Assembly (NCBI GenBank): GCA_029465975.1
Contig: CM055755.1
Coordinates: forward strand, 10,481,682 to 10,545,681
DNA: 64,000 bases
Origin: Dallia pectoralis
Lineage: Eukaryota; Chordata; Actinopteri; Esociformes; Umbridae
Direction of reading: 5' to 3'
Shown here: positions 36,331 through 47,642 of the stretch, piece by piece
How positions within the stretch are numbered: position 1 is the stretch's first letter
Layout of the letters: each line of letters starts with the position of its first letter
The notes under the pieces: model-generated
What the model saw: the letters and a program-made list of their open reading frames with translations, nothing else
Database searches by the model: none
What the model was told of the DNA's origin: nothing
Translations under genes and position numbers: made by a program

Positions 36331-37934
36331 TTCAGTCTCGCTGCACCTCTCTCTCCCTCCCTCTTCCTCCCCCTCTCAGTCTCGCTGCACCTCTCTCTCT
36401 CCCCCCTCTTCCTCCCTCTCAGTCTCGCTGCACCTCTCTCTCTCCCTCTTCCTCCCCCTCTCAGTCTCGCTGCACCTCTCTCTCTCCCCCCTCTTCCCCC
36501 TCTCAGTCTCACTGCACCTCTCTCCCCCCTCTTCCTCCTCCTCTCAGTCTCGCTGCACCTCTCTCTCTCACCCCCTCCTCCTCCCCCTCTCAGTCTCGCT
36601 GCACCTCTCTCTCCCCCCCTCTTCCTCACTCTCAGTCTCGCTATACCTCTCTCTCTCTCTCTCTCTCTCCCTCTTCCTCCCTCTCAGTCTCGCTGCACCT
36701 CTCTCTCCCCCTCTTCCTCCCTCTCAGTCTCGCTGCACCTCTCTCTCTTCCCCCCTCTCCCTCCCCCTCTCAGTCTCGCTGCACCTCTCTCTCTCTCCCT
36801 CTTCCTCCCCCTCTCAGTCTCGCTATACCTCTCTCTCTCTCTCTCTCTCCCTCCCTCTTCCTCCCCCTCAGTCTCGCTGCACCTCTCTCTCTCTCCCTCT
36901 TCCTCCCCCTCTCAGTCTCGCTGCACCTCTCTCTCTCCCTCTTCCTCCCCCTCTCAGTCTCGCTGCACCTCTCTCTCTCTCTCCCTCTTCCTCCCCCTCT
37001 CAGTCTCGCTGCACCTCTCTCTCTCCCTCTTCCTCCCCCTCTCAGTCTCGCTGCACCTCTCTCTCTCTCCCCCTCTTCCTCCCCCTCTCAGTCTCGCTGC
37101 ACCTCTCTCTCTCTCCCTCTTCCTCCCCCTCTCACTCTCGCTATACCTCTCTCTCTCTCTCTCTCTCTCTCCCTCTTCCTCCCTCTCAGTCTCGCTGCAC
37201 CTCTCTCTCCCTCCCTCTTCCTCCCCCTCTCAGTCTCGCTGCACCTCTCTCTCTCTCCCTCTTCCTCCCTCTCAGTCTCGCTGCACCTCTCTCTCCCTCC
37301 CTCTTCCTCCCCCTCTCAGTCTCGCTGCACCTCTCTCTCTCTCCCTCTTCCTCCCCCTCTCAGTCTCGCTGCACCTCTCTCTCTCCCTCTTCCTCCCCCT
37401 CTCAGTCTCGCTGCACCTCTCTCTCTCCCTCTTCCTCCCCCTCTCAGTCTCGCTGCACCTCCCTCTCTCCCTCCCTCTTCCTCCCCCTCTCAGTCTCGCT
37501 GCACCTCTCTCTCTCCCCCTCTTCCTCCCTCTCAGTCTCGCTGCACCTCTCTCTCTCCCTCTTCCTCCCCCTCTCAGTCTCGCTGCACCTCTCTCTCTCC
37601 CCCCCTCTTCCCCCCTCTCAGTCTCACTGCACCTCTCTCTCCCCCCTCTTCCTCCTCCTCTCAGTCTCGCTGCACCTCTCTCTCTCACCCCCTCCTCCTC
37701 CCCCTCTCAGTCTCGCTGCACCTCTCTCTCCCCCCCTCTTCCTCCCTCTCAGTCTCGCTATACCTCTCTCTCTCTCCCCCTCTTCCCCCCTCTCAGTCTC
37801 GCTGCACCTCTCTCTCCCCCCCTCTTCCTCCCTCTCAGTCTCGCTGCACCTCTCTCTCTTCCCCCTCTTCCTCCCCCTCTCAGTCTCGCTGCACCTCTCT
37901 CTCTCTCCCTCTTCCTCCCCCTCTCAGTCTCGCT

Positions 37935-37969
<35 letters not shown>

Positions 37970-38859
37970 TTCCTCCCTCTCAGTCTCGCTGCACCTCTCT
38001 CCCTCCCTCTTCCTCCCCCTCTCAGTCTCGCTGCACCTCTCTCTCTCTCCCTCTTCCTCCCCCTCTCAGTCTCGCTGCACCTCTCTCTCTCCCTCTTCCT
38101 CCCCCTCTCAGTCTCGCTGCACCTCTCTCTCTCTCTCCCTCTTCCTCCCCCTCTCAGTCTCGCTGCACCTCTCTCTCTCTCTCCCTCTTCCTCCCCCTCT
38201 CAGTCTCGCTGCACCTCTCTCTCTTCCCCCTCTTCCTCCCCCTCTCAGTCTCTCTGCCCCTCTCTCTCTCTCCCTCTTCCTCCCCCTCTCAGTCTCGCTA
38301 TACCTCTCTCTCTCTCTCTCCCTCCCTCTTCCTCCCCCTCTCAGTCTCGCTGCACCTCTCTCTCTCTCCCTCTTCCTCCCCCTCTCAGTCTCGCTGCACC
38401 TCTCCCTCTTCCTCCCCCTCTCAGTCTCGCTGCACCTCTCTCTCTCCCTCTTCCTCCCCCTCTCAGTCTCGCTGCACCTCCCTCTCTCTCTCCCTCTTCC
38501 TCCCCCTCTCAGTCTCGCTATACCTCTCTCTCTCTCTCTCTCTCTCTCCTCCTCCTCCCTCTCAGTCTCGCTGCACCTCTCTCTCTCTCCCTCTTCCTCC
38601 CCCTCTCAGTCTCGCTGCACCTCTCTCTCCTTCTCCCTCTTCCTCCCCCTCAGTCTCGCTGCACCTCTCTCTCTCTCCCTCTTCCTCCCCCTCTCAGTCT
38701 CGCTGCACCTCTCTCCCCCTCTTCCTCCCCCTCTCAGTCTCGCTGCACCTCTTTCTCTCTCCCTCTTCCTCCCCCTCTCAGTCTCGCTGCACCCCTCTCT
38801 CTTTCCCTCTTCCTCCCCCTCTCAGTCTCGCTGCACCTCCCTCTCTCCCTCTTCACCCT
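36331..38859. repeat. 2.5-kb CT-rich minisatellite, about 42-bp unit, about 60 copies
   Basis: Each unit has CAGTCTCGCTGCACCTCT followed by (CT)n, CCCTCTTCCTCCCC. A CGCTATACCTCT variant with longer (CT)n recurs, most often about 1 in 7-8 units. Block duplication is evident: the CAGTCTCACTGCACC-type segment at 36504 recurs at 37618 with the same neighbours. All three + frames stay open for about 860-890 codons because the tract is C/T-rich; there is no TA-containing stop chance. No coding gene. Confidence 0.97.
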
Positions 38860-39075
38860 CCAGTCCTCAACGGGTTGTGACATATGTCTGCTCCCCGCCA
38901 GAAGGTGTGTCTGCAGGAGGAGGGGGAGCTATTTATGAGAGGAGAGCGTGAATATGACAGGACATGTTGCAGAGGGACTTCGTTGGTCACAACCGCCGGC
39001 TGCACACTATCTGGCTGTGCCACTGTAACAACCAGGGTTAGCGGCAGTTGAGGCTCCAGATACCATTGTTGTTGT

Positions 39076-39113
<38 letters not shown>

Positions 39114-40066
39114 TGTGCGGTGTGTGTGTGTGTGTGTGTGTGTGTGGTGTGTCCAGGGTTGGAAAGTGTAGACTTGTGTCTGGGTGTGTTTGTGTTCAGC
39201 GACACGAAGAAAGTGCGTGCTTTGACATAGAACGATAAGATGGTGTGAAACTGCATTATTGAGGCGTCCAGTCTCCCGCTGTACCCTGTTGTTGTCTGTG
39301 TGGCGTCACGATACCAGCAGACGTCGGCCCGTGCTTTGAATCTCATACTTTAAGAAGATATCTGACTGTGCTTTTGATCTTGTACTTTCAGAGGGTGTCT
39401 CACTGGGTTCTGGATCTCATACTTTAAGTGGATATCTGACCAGGCTTTTTATCTTATACTTACTTTAAGAGGATGTCTTAAACTATGAGGTGTTAAAGTA
39501 GCAAGTGAGTGTGTGGGTGTGTGTGTGTGATATCTAAAGTGTTGTTCTGAACGGCAGCATCTTACTCCGAACAACCCCGGTTACCGTATCCTTCCACCTC
39601 TCTCACACAACTCACGCTTGTTCTGTCTTGTTTTTTACTTGTTCTTATTGGTGTGTGACTTCAATCTGTGGCCTGTGTTGAATCAATAAATGGGTCAATT
39701 GATTAATCATTCAGCTGGGTTATTTCATGTGACCCCGGTGAGAGTATTGACTCGGGTCAAATGCCCATGATGGATGAGTTGGTGTGCGTTTCATTAACTA
39801 AAAGTAACACCGTAAAGCCTTTCCTTGTCTTTTGATAGTGAGTTTATACTGGCAGCTGAGGGTCCATCCTAATTCTGTCATTAAAATATATAGCAAAGAT
39901 TTTTCATATATTTCTCAGTACTTTTTTACTGCATATATTCAGTATGTAGGGTCTTAACCCGGCTCTTAGATGGTGACAAGCAAGGAAGTCCGCACATTGG
40001 TATTTAGCGTGGGCGGGGCCACATAGACAAAACGTATAAACAACCAAACCACATCTAAACATTGTG
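38860..40066. other. intron sequence with TG microsatellite
   Basis: (TG)n at 39079-39146. Three loose copies of a 'TCATACTTTAAG...GATATCTGAC' motif lie at 39342-39475. No gene seen. Confidence 0.6.
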
Positions 40067-40166
40067 CTTGTGGAGAGAGAGCAAGAGAGAGAGAGCGCAA
40101 AAGAGAGTGAGAGCGCGCGAGAGAGAGAGTGCAAAAGAAAGAGAGAGATCGCAAGAGAGAGATTCA
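40067..40166. repeat. GA-rich microsatellite
   Basis: GAGAGAGAGCAAGAGAGAG-type tract with AAAAGA interruptions. Confidence 0.9.
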
Positions 40167-40804
40167 CTTTTATCTCCTAGTTGGCTCCAAACCCAGGTGC
40201 AACTTGACACCTTGACGACCTAATCAGCTCCACTTGTCCCCAATCTGCTAATAAAAGCCCAGACACAGAGGAGACAGGGTGAGAGATGTGGGTGTAACAG
40301 TAGTAAATGTACAGTAGTAGGCTGGCAGAGATAATAAAGTAGAAGAGATGGAAAGAGAAAAGACCAGGCATGGTAGGACAGAAGGAGATTGTTCAATTTG
40401 GGATTGGGCACAACCTTATCTCTCTTCTGGGTTAGGGGGTTCAGGGGTGGTGAAACACAATTGGACGGTTTGGGACTGAGAGCTTCTGGGAGAGATGTTA
40501 TCGCCCTATCAGGTGTTCCTCCAGTACTTATTTTTCAGCTGTTCTTCCCATCGTTCAAACATTATTAATGAGCAATTATATTTAATGCCATGACTAGAAT
40601 GAAATGCAATGTGTTCAACAAACGCAAAATCCTAGTACAAAAGAATTCACACATGTTCCAACAATAACACTGTTTTGATAATGACAGCAGGAGGAAATTT
40701 GTAAAAATGTTAGAATAGTCAAGCGTGCCATGAAGATCAAACCAAAACATAGATGACATACCGAACCCATTGACTGATTTCTGCCATCATAGTTGTTTCA
40801 TATT
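40167..40804. other. intron sequence, no gene seen
   Basis: 40176-40290 (CCAAACCCAGGTGCAACTTG... AATAAAAGCCCAGACACAG) resembles dispersed fish repeats in style but I cannot name one. Confidence 0.4.
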
Positions 40805-41006
40805 TCCTTTATGATGGCCATGCTAGGCTAACATCTATAATGGCTATGCTAGGCTAACATCTGTGATGGCTATGCTAGGCTCATATTTACTCTATGATGG
40901 CTATGCTAGGCTAACATCTATAATGGCTATGCTAGGCTAACATCTGTGATGGCTATGCTAGGCTCATATTTACTCTATGATGGCTATGCTAGGCTAACAT
41001 CTTTGC
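40805..41006. repeat. tandem duplication, GATGGCTATGCTAGGCTAAC
   Basis: Seven copies of ATGGCTATGCTAGGCT in two longer blocks of about 86 bp each containing three copies. Confidence 0.9.
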
Positions 41007-42047
41007 TCGCTAGGTGATCGTTAATGTGATAATTGACTAAACCGAATCCGGTAATCTCTCAACTCTCAGCTTCAGGATGTACCATTGTGCCTTTCACCAT
41101 ATTTTGACAAGACCAAACAACATGTGGAAACTTCAGCGTACTAGGTAACTTATGTACCCTAACAGCTATTTCGGTTACGTGAACCTGCTGGAATTGAAAT
41201 GCTCTTTCAATTTAGTTTTCAATTTTGGGAAAAAGATATTTTAATCACGGATTTTTCACATTCCCATGATCAGTAGTAACGTCAGTTTCAGCAGCTACAA
41301 AAATTTAACTTCTGTGATAATCAAACGGCGTCTTTCTTTGTACAATCTACTTGACAACTTTGCAAGCGTGCCGTGCACATACCTTTTGTGTTGTTGTGTG
41401 AAATATTCAAGAGATAGAATCCCAAATGTTACATTTTAGAGGTGTTCAATTAGGCTACAATTATTAACAGGATTTGTATTTACTGTAATGCAGTGCAATT
41501 AACAGGCTGAATGCTATAACAAATGTTGAGTATTTCGCTAAGCATTCAACAGTGTTTTATCATTAAAATGACAGAAAACACTTAGAAGGAAGGTAATGTG
41601 AAAACACATTAGATGGGGGGTTGGGCACGGCACAGAAGTGAGAAACATTCAGTAAAACCAGTGTGTGCTCTTATTATATGACCATGGTTGTATTATTTCA
41701 TATGCTAATGAGTTATTTAGCCGGCCTCACAATGAGTCTTGTCAAAGTGAATCATGTCTGACAGTCTTTCATTTTGAAATCAGGTTGAGGTTTCTCCCTT
41801 GGTCTTCCTTGTGTTGGATCTTCTGGCAGGATTCCATAACCGTGTTATATTCCACCGCCGGCTCCGCCGATTAGACTGAAGGACTGAATGATCGGCCGAA
41901 TCACGTGCTCGTGGTGCTAGGGTGCATCTGGTTGTGAGAACCAGCATGGCCCACTGGTTACTTGTATCCGGTCTAACCAGACTGCGGCCGTCCTGTATTG
42001 ACCTGTCGCTCACCCATCTCCTCTCTGTTTCTCCCTGCTGTCCACAG
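41007..42047. other. intron sequence upstream of exon B
   Basis: Unique, AT-rich. The last about 30 bp form the pyrimidine tract and CCACAG acceptor of exon B. Confidence 0.6.
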
Positions 42048-42256
42048 GGCCGTGGTTCACATCCAGGTGAACGACGTTAACGAGTTCTCTCCCGTGTTCC
42101 GGGAGGTGGAGTACCACGCAGCGGTGACGGAGGGGAAGATCTATGACAGCATCCTGCAGGTGGAGGCTACCGACCAGGACTGTTCCCCACAGTACAGCCA
42201 GATCTGTAACTACCAGATCATCACCAGCAACACTCCGTTCGCCATCGACCGGAACG
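42048..42256 (+). CDS. clstn2: calsyntenin-2 internal exon B (cadherin 1/2 junction and repeat 2)
   Basis: Second visible coding exon. One base completes the Lys codon split from exon A, then the frame reads AVVHIQVNDVNEFSPVF, VTEGKIYDSILQVEATDQD, CSPQYSQICNYQIIT and ends FAIDRN plus one base of a Gly codon. DVNEFSPVF is the calsyntenin form of the cadherin calcium-linker motif (DxNDN-like) between repeats 1 and 2. ATDQD is the DxD-like motif inside repeat 2. The acceptor follows a CT-rich tract ending CCACAG. The donor is AACG|GTTCGT, weak at +3/+4 but with G at +5. It is chosen because it joins exon C in frame as DRNG-NIRNTEKL; a nearby GTAAAC four bases later would break the frame. The preceding intron is about 12.0 kb. 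The match to remembered CLSTN2 is closer than to CLSTN1 (EGKIYDSILQVEA, AIDRNG). Confidence 0.93.
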
Positions 42257-42546
42257 GTTCGTAAACGCATCAGACCGTGGCGTGACCTCACTGCTGAGCT
42301 GGTGTACAGATTCTCTGGCTGAACAAATAATCTCATCTCTTAAGCCGCTACATGTTTTATCCCTAAAACGCATCTTGGGTTGAATACACCCAGTAACCCC
42401 CCAAACACACACACACACACACACTGTGTCATTGACTAATGTCCCTCCCGAAGCTGGAAGGTAATTTATGCCATTGCAGATATCAGGGACAGGGTCTCTA
42501 CTACCATATTCTCTAATGACCCACTCTTCTACCTGCTTCATCTAAA
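42257..42546. other. intron B-C start
   Basis: Donor GTTCGT, then unique sequence with (CA)n at 42404-42424. Confidence 0.65.
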
Positions 42547-43014
42547 ATGGAGCACACTGCCTCACACTGGCTCACACTGGCTCACACTGACTCACACTGC
42601 CTCACACTAGCTTACACTGCCTCACGCTGCCTCACACTGCCTCACACTGGCTCACACTGCCTCACACTGGCTCACACTAGCTTACACTGCCTCACGCTGC
42701 CTCACACTGCCTCACACTGGCTCACACTGCCTCACACTGGCTCACACTAGCTTACACTGCCTCACACTGGCTCACACTGCCTCACACTGGCTCACACTAG
42801 CTTACACTGCCTCACGCTGCCTCACACTGCCTCACACTGGCTCACGCTGCCTCACACTGGCTCACACTGCCTAACACTTCCTCACACTGCCTCACACTGC
42901 CTCACACTGCCTCACACTGCCTCACACTTCCTCACACTTCCTCACACTTCCTCACACTGCCTCACACTGCCTCACACTGCCTCACACTGCCTCACACTGC
43001 CTCACACTGGCTCT
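42547..43014. repeat. 10-bp tandem array
   Basis: Units CTCACACTGG, CTCACACTGC, CTTACACTGC, CTCACGCTGC and CTCACACTTC, about 46 copies. A higher-order block of about 90 bp containing CTTACACTGCCTCACGCTGC repeats three times. Confidence 0.96.
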
Positions 43015-43288
43015 GTTGTTTAATCTACTTTGTGTCTGCTGCAACTGGCACTTGGCATCCCGTTATGGAGCTCTAGGGCTGAGGATGGGGCCTGACCAGA
43101 ATGCTCCTAACAGAGCGAGAGTGAAGGAGAGAGACGGGCAGAATGAACAAGATGAAGAGGATAACTAGGGAGGAGAGAGACAGGCAGAATGAGGAAGATG
43201 AAGAGGATAACGAGGGGAGGAGAATAATAGAGAGGGATAGAAGGTCTAGGAGAGAGGATGGAGATTAGAAAATGAAACAAAAAGAGGG
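43015..43288. other. short intron segment, GA-rich end
   Basis: An imperfect duplication AGGCAGAATGA..AAGATGAAGAGGATAAC lies at 43135-43210. No gene. Confidence 0.6.
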
Positions 43289-44367
43289 GTCTTGCATTAG
43301 GTCTGTACACTTGGCTTTGGGCATATAGGTCTTGCATTAGGTCTGTACACTTGGCATTGGGCAGAGGGGTCTTGCATTAGGTCTGTACACTTGGTATTGG
43401 GCATATAGGTCTTGCATTAGGTCTGTACACTTGGCATTGGGCATATAGGTCTTGCATTAGGTCTGTACACTTGGTATTGGGCATATAGGTCTTGCATTAG
43501 GTCTGTACACTTGGCATTGGGCATATAGGTCTTGCATTAGGTCTGTACACTTGGCATTGGGCATATAGGTCTTGCATTAGGTCTGTACACTTGGTATTGG
43601 GCAGAGGGGTCTTGCATTAGGTCTGTACACTTGGCATTGGGCATATAGGTCTTGCATTAGGTCTGTACACTTGGCATTGGGCAGAGGGGTCTTGCATTAG
43701 GTCTGTACACTTGGCTTTGGGCATATAGGTCTTGCATTAGGTCTGTACACTTGGCATTGGGCAGAGGGGTCTTGCATTAGGTCTGTACACTTGGCATTGG
43801 GCATATAGGTCTTGCATTAGGTCTGTACACTTGGTATTGGGCAGAGGGGTCTTGCATTAGGTCTGTACACTTGGCATTGGGCATATAGGTCTTGCATTAG
43901 GTCTGTACACTTGGCATTGGGCATATAGGTCTTGCATTAGGTCTGTACACTTGGCATTGGGCATATAGGTCTTGCATTAGGTCTGTACACTTGGTATTGG
44001 GCAGAGGGGTCTTGCATTAGGTCTGTACACTTGGCATTGGGCATATAGGTCTTGCATTAGGTCTGTACACTTGGTATTGGGCAGAGGGGTCTTGCATTAG
44101 GTCTGTACACTTGGCATTGGGCATATAGGTCTTGCATTAGGTCTGTACACTTGGCATTGGGCATATAGGTCTTGCATTAGGTCTGTACACTTGGTATTGG
44201 GCAGAGGGGTCTTGCATTAGGTCTGTACACTTGGCATTGGGCATATAGGTCTTGCATTAGGTCTGTACACTTGGTATTGGGCAGAGGGTCTTGCATTAGG
44301 TCTGTACACTTGGCATTCGGCATATAGGTCTTGCATTAGGTCTGTACACTTGGCATTCGGCAGAGGG
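43289..44367. repeat. 40-bp minisatellite, 27 copies
   Basis: Unit starts GTCTTGCATTAGGTCTGTAC and continues ACTTGGCATTGGGC plus either ATATAG or AGAGGG. The two terminal hexamers and CAT/TAT/CTT variants mix in a non-random order. The last two copies share a private GGCATTCGGC change. Confidence 0.97.
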
Positions 44368-44694
44368 CGTTTTGGCTGTTCACACGGTTATGTTGTTTTT
44401 GCAATCGAAAGTGGAGAAATTAACTGTGAGTTATTCTCTGTGTGACAGATGAGACCAAAAACAGCTAAATGGAATGCAGGTTCAGATCCCAGCGACAGAA
44501 CATAAAGGGGGAAGAAGTAAGAATGGATATATTCCCTGTAACGGACACACAGAAGATACAAACCCTAATGAATTCAGGGCGAACTGGCAAAAAACAGCAG
44601 CAAAATATTCATTTCAAATCATACACTATGCCTATTCCTTTTTTCCTTTCTCGTGACCTTCTGTGACCTCTGCCCCCTCCCCTGACGGCTGCAG
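44368..44694. other. intron B-C end
   Basis: Unique; CT-rich 44636-44690 leads into acceptor CTGCAG of exon C. Confidence 0.65.
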
Positions 44695-44844
44695 GTAACA
44701 TCAGGAACACGGAGAAGCTGAACTTTGAAAAGCAGCGGCGGTACGAGGTCCTGGTCACAGCCTTCGACTGCGGACAGAAGAGGTCCACTGAGAGTGTGGC
44801 GGTGCACATCGATGTCAAACCCGTCTGCAAACCGGGCTGGCAAG
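44695..44844 (+). CDS. clstn2: calsyntenin-2 internal exon C (end of cadherin repeat 2)
   Basis: Third visible coding exon. It starts with two bases completing Gly, then reads NIRNTEKLNFEKQRRYEVLV, TAFDCGQKRSTESVAVHIDV and KPVCKPGWQ, ending with the first base of the next Gly codon. YEVLVTAFDCG is the F-strand signature of a cadherin repeat. KPVCKPGWQ is the conserved calsyntenin linker leaving cadherin repeat 2. The acceptor is CGGCTGCAG and the donor is CAAG|GTGAGT, a strong consensus. The intron before it is about 2.4 kb. A seven-copy 44-45 bp minisatellite begins seven bases past the exon end, so only the core donor separates coding sequence from the array. Extracellular, part of the region facing the synaptic cleft. 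Confidence 0.93.
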
Positions 44845-44850
44845 GTGAGT

Positions 44851-45162
44851 CGGTCTCCATGGTGACCCATCTATAAGTGCTGGGGCGTGGCACGCCAGTC
44901 TCCATGGTGACCCATCTATAAGTGCCGGGGCGTGGCATGCCGGTCTCCATGGTGACCCATATATAAGTGCCCGGGTGTGGCATGCTGGTCTCCATGGTGA
45001 CCCATCTATAGTGCCGGGGCGTGGCATGCTGGTCTCCATGGTGACCCATCTATAGTGCCGGGGCGTGGCATGCTGGTCTCCATGGTGACCCATCTATAGT
45101 GCCGGGGCGTGGCATGCTGGTCTCCATGGTGACCCATCTATAGTGCCGGGGCGTGGCATGCT
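44851..45162. repeat. 44/45-bp minisatellite, 7 copies, at exon C donor
   Basis: Unit GGTCTCCATGGTGACCCATC then TATAAGTGCCGGGGCGTGGC and ATGCC/T. It begins seven bases after the last coding base of exon C. GGTCTCCATGGTGACC is a near-palindrome around CCATGG. Confidence 0.96.
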
Positions 45163-45647
45163 GTGTATAATGACATCCTGTGTTGTCCTGTGTCTCTGTG
45201 AATGCATTTGATTAAGTTGCCACCTCTTAAATCTGCCTGCAATCAGTGCCTGAGCTTTTCAGAATGCTTTCAAAGTATCTAGGGGTGGGATGTATACATG
45301 AGTGTGTCTGTGTGTGTGTGAGAGTGATTGTGTGTGTGCGTGCTTGTTTCTGCGTCTCTTAAGCCTTTGGGAAAGAGCTGTCAAATAGCTCTTGTAATGA
45401 ACACCAGCTCTAAACACCCCTTCACGAGTCAGAAGGATAAACAAGATAGGCTACAAAACAAGTGTTCACACTGTTCATTGGGACTGAATAGGAATTGAAA
45501 CTTCCAAGAATGGCTAGAAATAGACACACACACACACACACAGTTTTGTTTTCCTGTTCTTGTGAGGATCACTTACCTCAACCGACTAAGTAACTGACTA
45601 ACTAAAAATTCACAAGTCATGTTTTGTATTGACTTATTTACCTTGGG
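45163..45647. other. intron C-D, unique segment
   Basis: Contains a TG run (45301-45340) and (CA)n at 45524-45542. No gene. Confidence 0.6.
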
Positions 45648-46303
45648 TGATGGTGGGTTGGTGGTGTGGTGATGCGGGGGTGATTATGGTGTGGTGATAG
45701 TGTGGTGGTGTGGGGATGGTGGTGTGGGGATGGTGGTGTGATGGTGGTGTGGTGATGGTGGTGTGGTGATGGTGGTGTGGTGATGGTGGTGTGTTGATGG
45801 TGGTGTGTTGATGGTGGTGTGTTGATGGTGGTGTGTTGATGATGGTGTGGTGATGGTGGTGTGGTGATGGTGGTGTGGTGATGGTGGTATGGTGATGATG
45901 GTGTGGTGATGGTGGTGTGGTGATGGTGGTGTGGTGATGGTGGTGTGGTGATGGTGGTATGGTGATGATGGTGTGGTGATGGTGGTGTGGTGATGGTGGT
46001 ATGGTGTGGTGATGGTGGTGTGGTGATTGTGGTGTGGTGATGGTGGTATGGTGATGATGGTGTGGTGATAGTGGTGTGGTGATGGGGGTGATGATGGTGT
46101 GGTGATGGTGGTGGAGGTGATGGTGGTGTGGTGTGATGGTGTGGTGATGGTGGTGTGGTGATAGTGGTGTGGTGATGGGGGGTCATGATGGTGTGGTGAT
46201 GGTTTTATGGTGATGATGGTGTGGTGATGGTTTTATGGTGATGATGGTGTGGTGTTGTTTTTATGGTGGTTGTGGTGTGGTGATGGTGGTATAATGGTGA
46301 CAG
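45648..46303. repeat. GATGGTGGTGTG array
   Basis: Units of 12 bp (GGTGATGGTGGTGT) and variants with GGTATGG, GATGATGG, TTTTATGG. On the minus strand it reads as a Thr/His/Pro-rich open frame, which is an artefact. Confidence 0.95.
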
Positions 46304-46511
46304 GTTAAATACCATATAGTTCTGTCAACCTCCTGCTGTACCAACCAGTATGTCTGATTACTGCAGCCTCTTGTTTGTCTACAGGAGAGAAGCCTTTATA
46401 ATCCCGACCGTACTGCTTTCACCTGTCAAGCAGATTGTGGGAAGGGATTTCAAACTTGCTTGACCCTCCTGCTGTTTGTCTTTTCACTTTCCTTGTTCTT
46501 TTAGTCGAAGT
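46304..46511. other. unique sequence flanking the LINE
   Basis: No feature apart from the target-site duplication next to it. Confidence 0.6.
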
Positions 46512-46522
46512 AGATCACTTAG
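46512..46522. repeat. LINE target-site duplication, left
   Basis: AGATCACTTAG immediately before the inverted LINE segment; matches 48049-48059. Confidence 0.85.
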
Positions 46523-47642
46523 CCGCTTGTACCCGCGATCTCGTTCTTTCGGTCATGACCCAGCTTTCATGACCATAGGTGAGGGTAGGAACAAAGATTG
46601 ACCGGTAGATCGAGAGCTTTGCCTTTCGGCTCAGCTCTCTTTTCGTCACAACAGTGCGGTGAAGCGAATGCAACACCGCCCCCGCTGCTCCGATCCTCCG
46701 ACCAATCTCCCGCTCCATTGTTCCCTCACTCGCGAACAAGACCCCGAGGTACTTGAACTCCTTCACTTGGAGTAAGGACCCATTCCCTACCCAGAGTAGG
46801 CACTCCACCGGTTTCCTGCTGAGAGTCATGGCCTCAGATTTAGAGGTGCTAACCCTCATCCCAGCCGCTTCACACTCGGCTGCGAACCGATCCAGTGAGT
46901 GCTGAAGGTCACCGACCGAAGAGGCCATCAGGACCACATCATCCGCAAAAAGCAGTGATGTGACCATCAGCCCACCGAACGGGAACCCCTCCCCCCCATG
47001 ACTACGCCTTGATATCCTGTCCATGAATATTACAAACAGGATTGGTGACAAAGCGCAGCCCTGGCGGAGGCCAACCCCCACCTGGAACGAATCCGACTTA
47101 CTGCCGAGGACACGGACACAGCTCATGCTTTGAGCGTACAGAGATTGGATGGCCCTGAGAAGAGACCCCCTCACCCCATACTCCCGCAGCACCTCCCACA
47201 AAAGATCCCGGGGTACCCGGTCATACGCCTTCTCCAGATCCACAAAACACATGTAGACTGGATGGGCATACTCCCAGGCCCCCTCCAGGATCCTTGCGAG
47301 AGTAAAGAGCTGGTCCGTGGTTCCCCGGCCAGGACGAAAACCGCATTGTTCCTCTTCAATCTGAGGTTCGACTATTGGCCGAACCCTCCTTTCCAGCACT
47401 TTGGAGTACACTTTACCAGGGAGGCTGAGGAGTGTGATACCTCTGTAATTGGCACACACTCTCTGGTCCCCCTTTTTAAAGAGGGGAACCACCACCCCGG
47501 TCTGCCACTCCTCTGGCACTGTCCCAGACTTCCATGCAATGTTGAAGAGGCGTGTCAACCAAGACAGCCCTTCCCCACCCAAAGCTTTTAGCATTTCTGG
47601 ACGAATCTCATCAGTCCCTGGGGCTTTGCCACGCGGGTACAA
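46518..47642 (-). pseudogene. LINE reverse transcriptase fragment (inverted 5' part)
   Basis: Open frame of 375 codons on the minus strand with the fingers-palm part of a non-LTR reverse transcriptase. Visible motifs: GKAPGTDEIRPEML (residues 5-18), QCGFRPGRGTTDQL (99-112), motif A FVDLEKAYDRVP with its Asp (133-144), motif B GLRQGCALSP (191-200), catalytic LLFADDVVL (FADD at 232-235), SKSEAMTLS and the thumb-side EFKYLGVLF. The frame ends ...RVQAAK with its stop inside the target-site duplication, so the end is a breakpoint and not a natural terminus. There is no endonuclease domain and no natural start; the apparent first residue is a TTG at the junction. No internal stop or frameshift is seen, so the insertion looks young. 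Its continuation (EMGFLRKVAGL...) is on the opposite strand at 47646-48020. It is dead as a gene. Confidence 0.9.

Noticed and set aside
36270..38951. Three overlapping + strand frames of about 860-890 codons (Ser/Leu/Pro-rich)
   Set aside because: The tract is a CT-rich tandem array in which no frame can easily form a stop; all three frames are equally open and no start or splice context exists.
40176..40300. Possible dispersed transposon fragment
   Set aside because: The style is suggestive but I see no inverted ends, target duplication or tail, and no coding motif.
42257..42264. Extending exon B through GGTTC to the GTAAAC donor
   Set aside because: It breaks the reading frame into exon C; ending at 42256 gives the conserved DRNG-NIRNTEKL junction.
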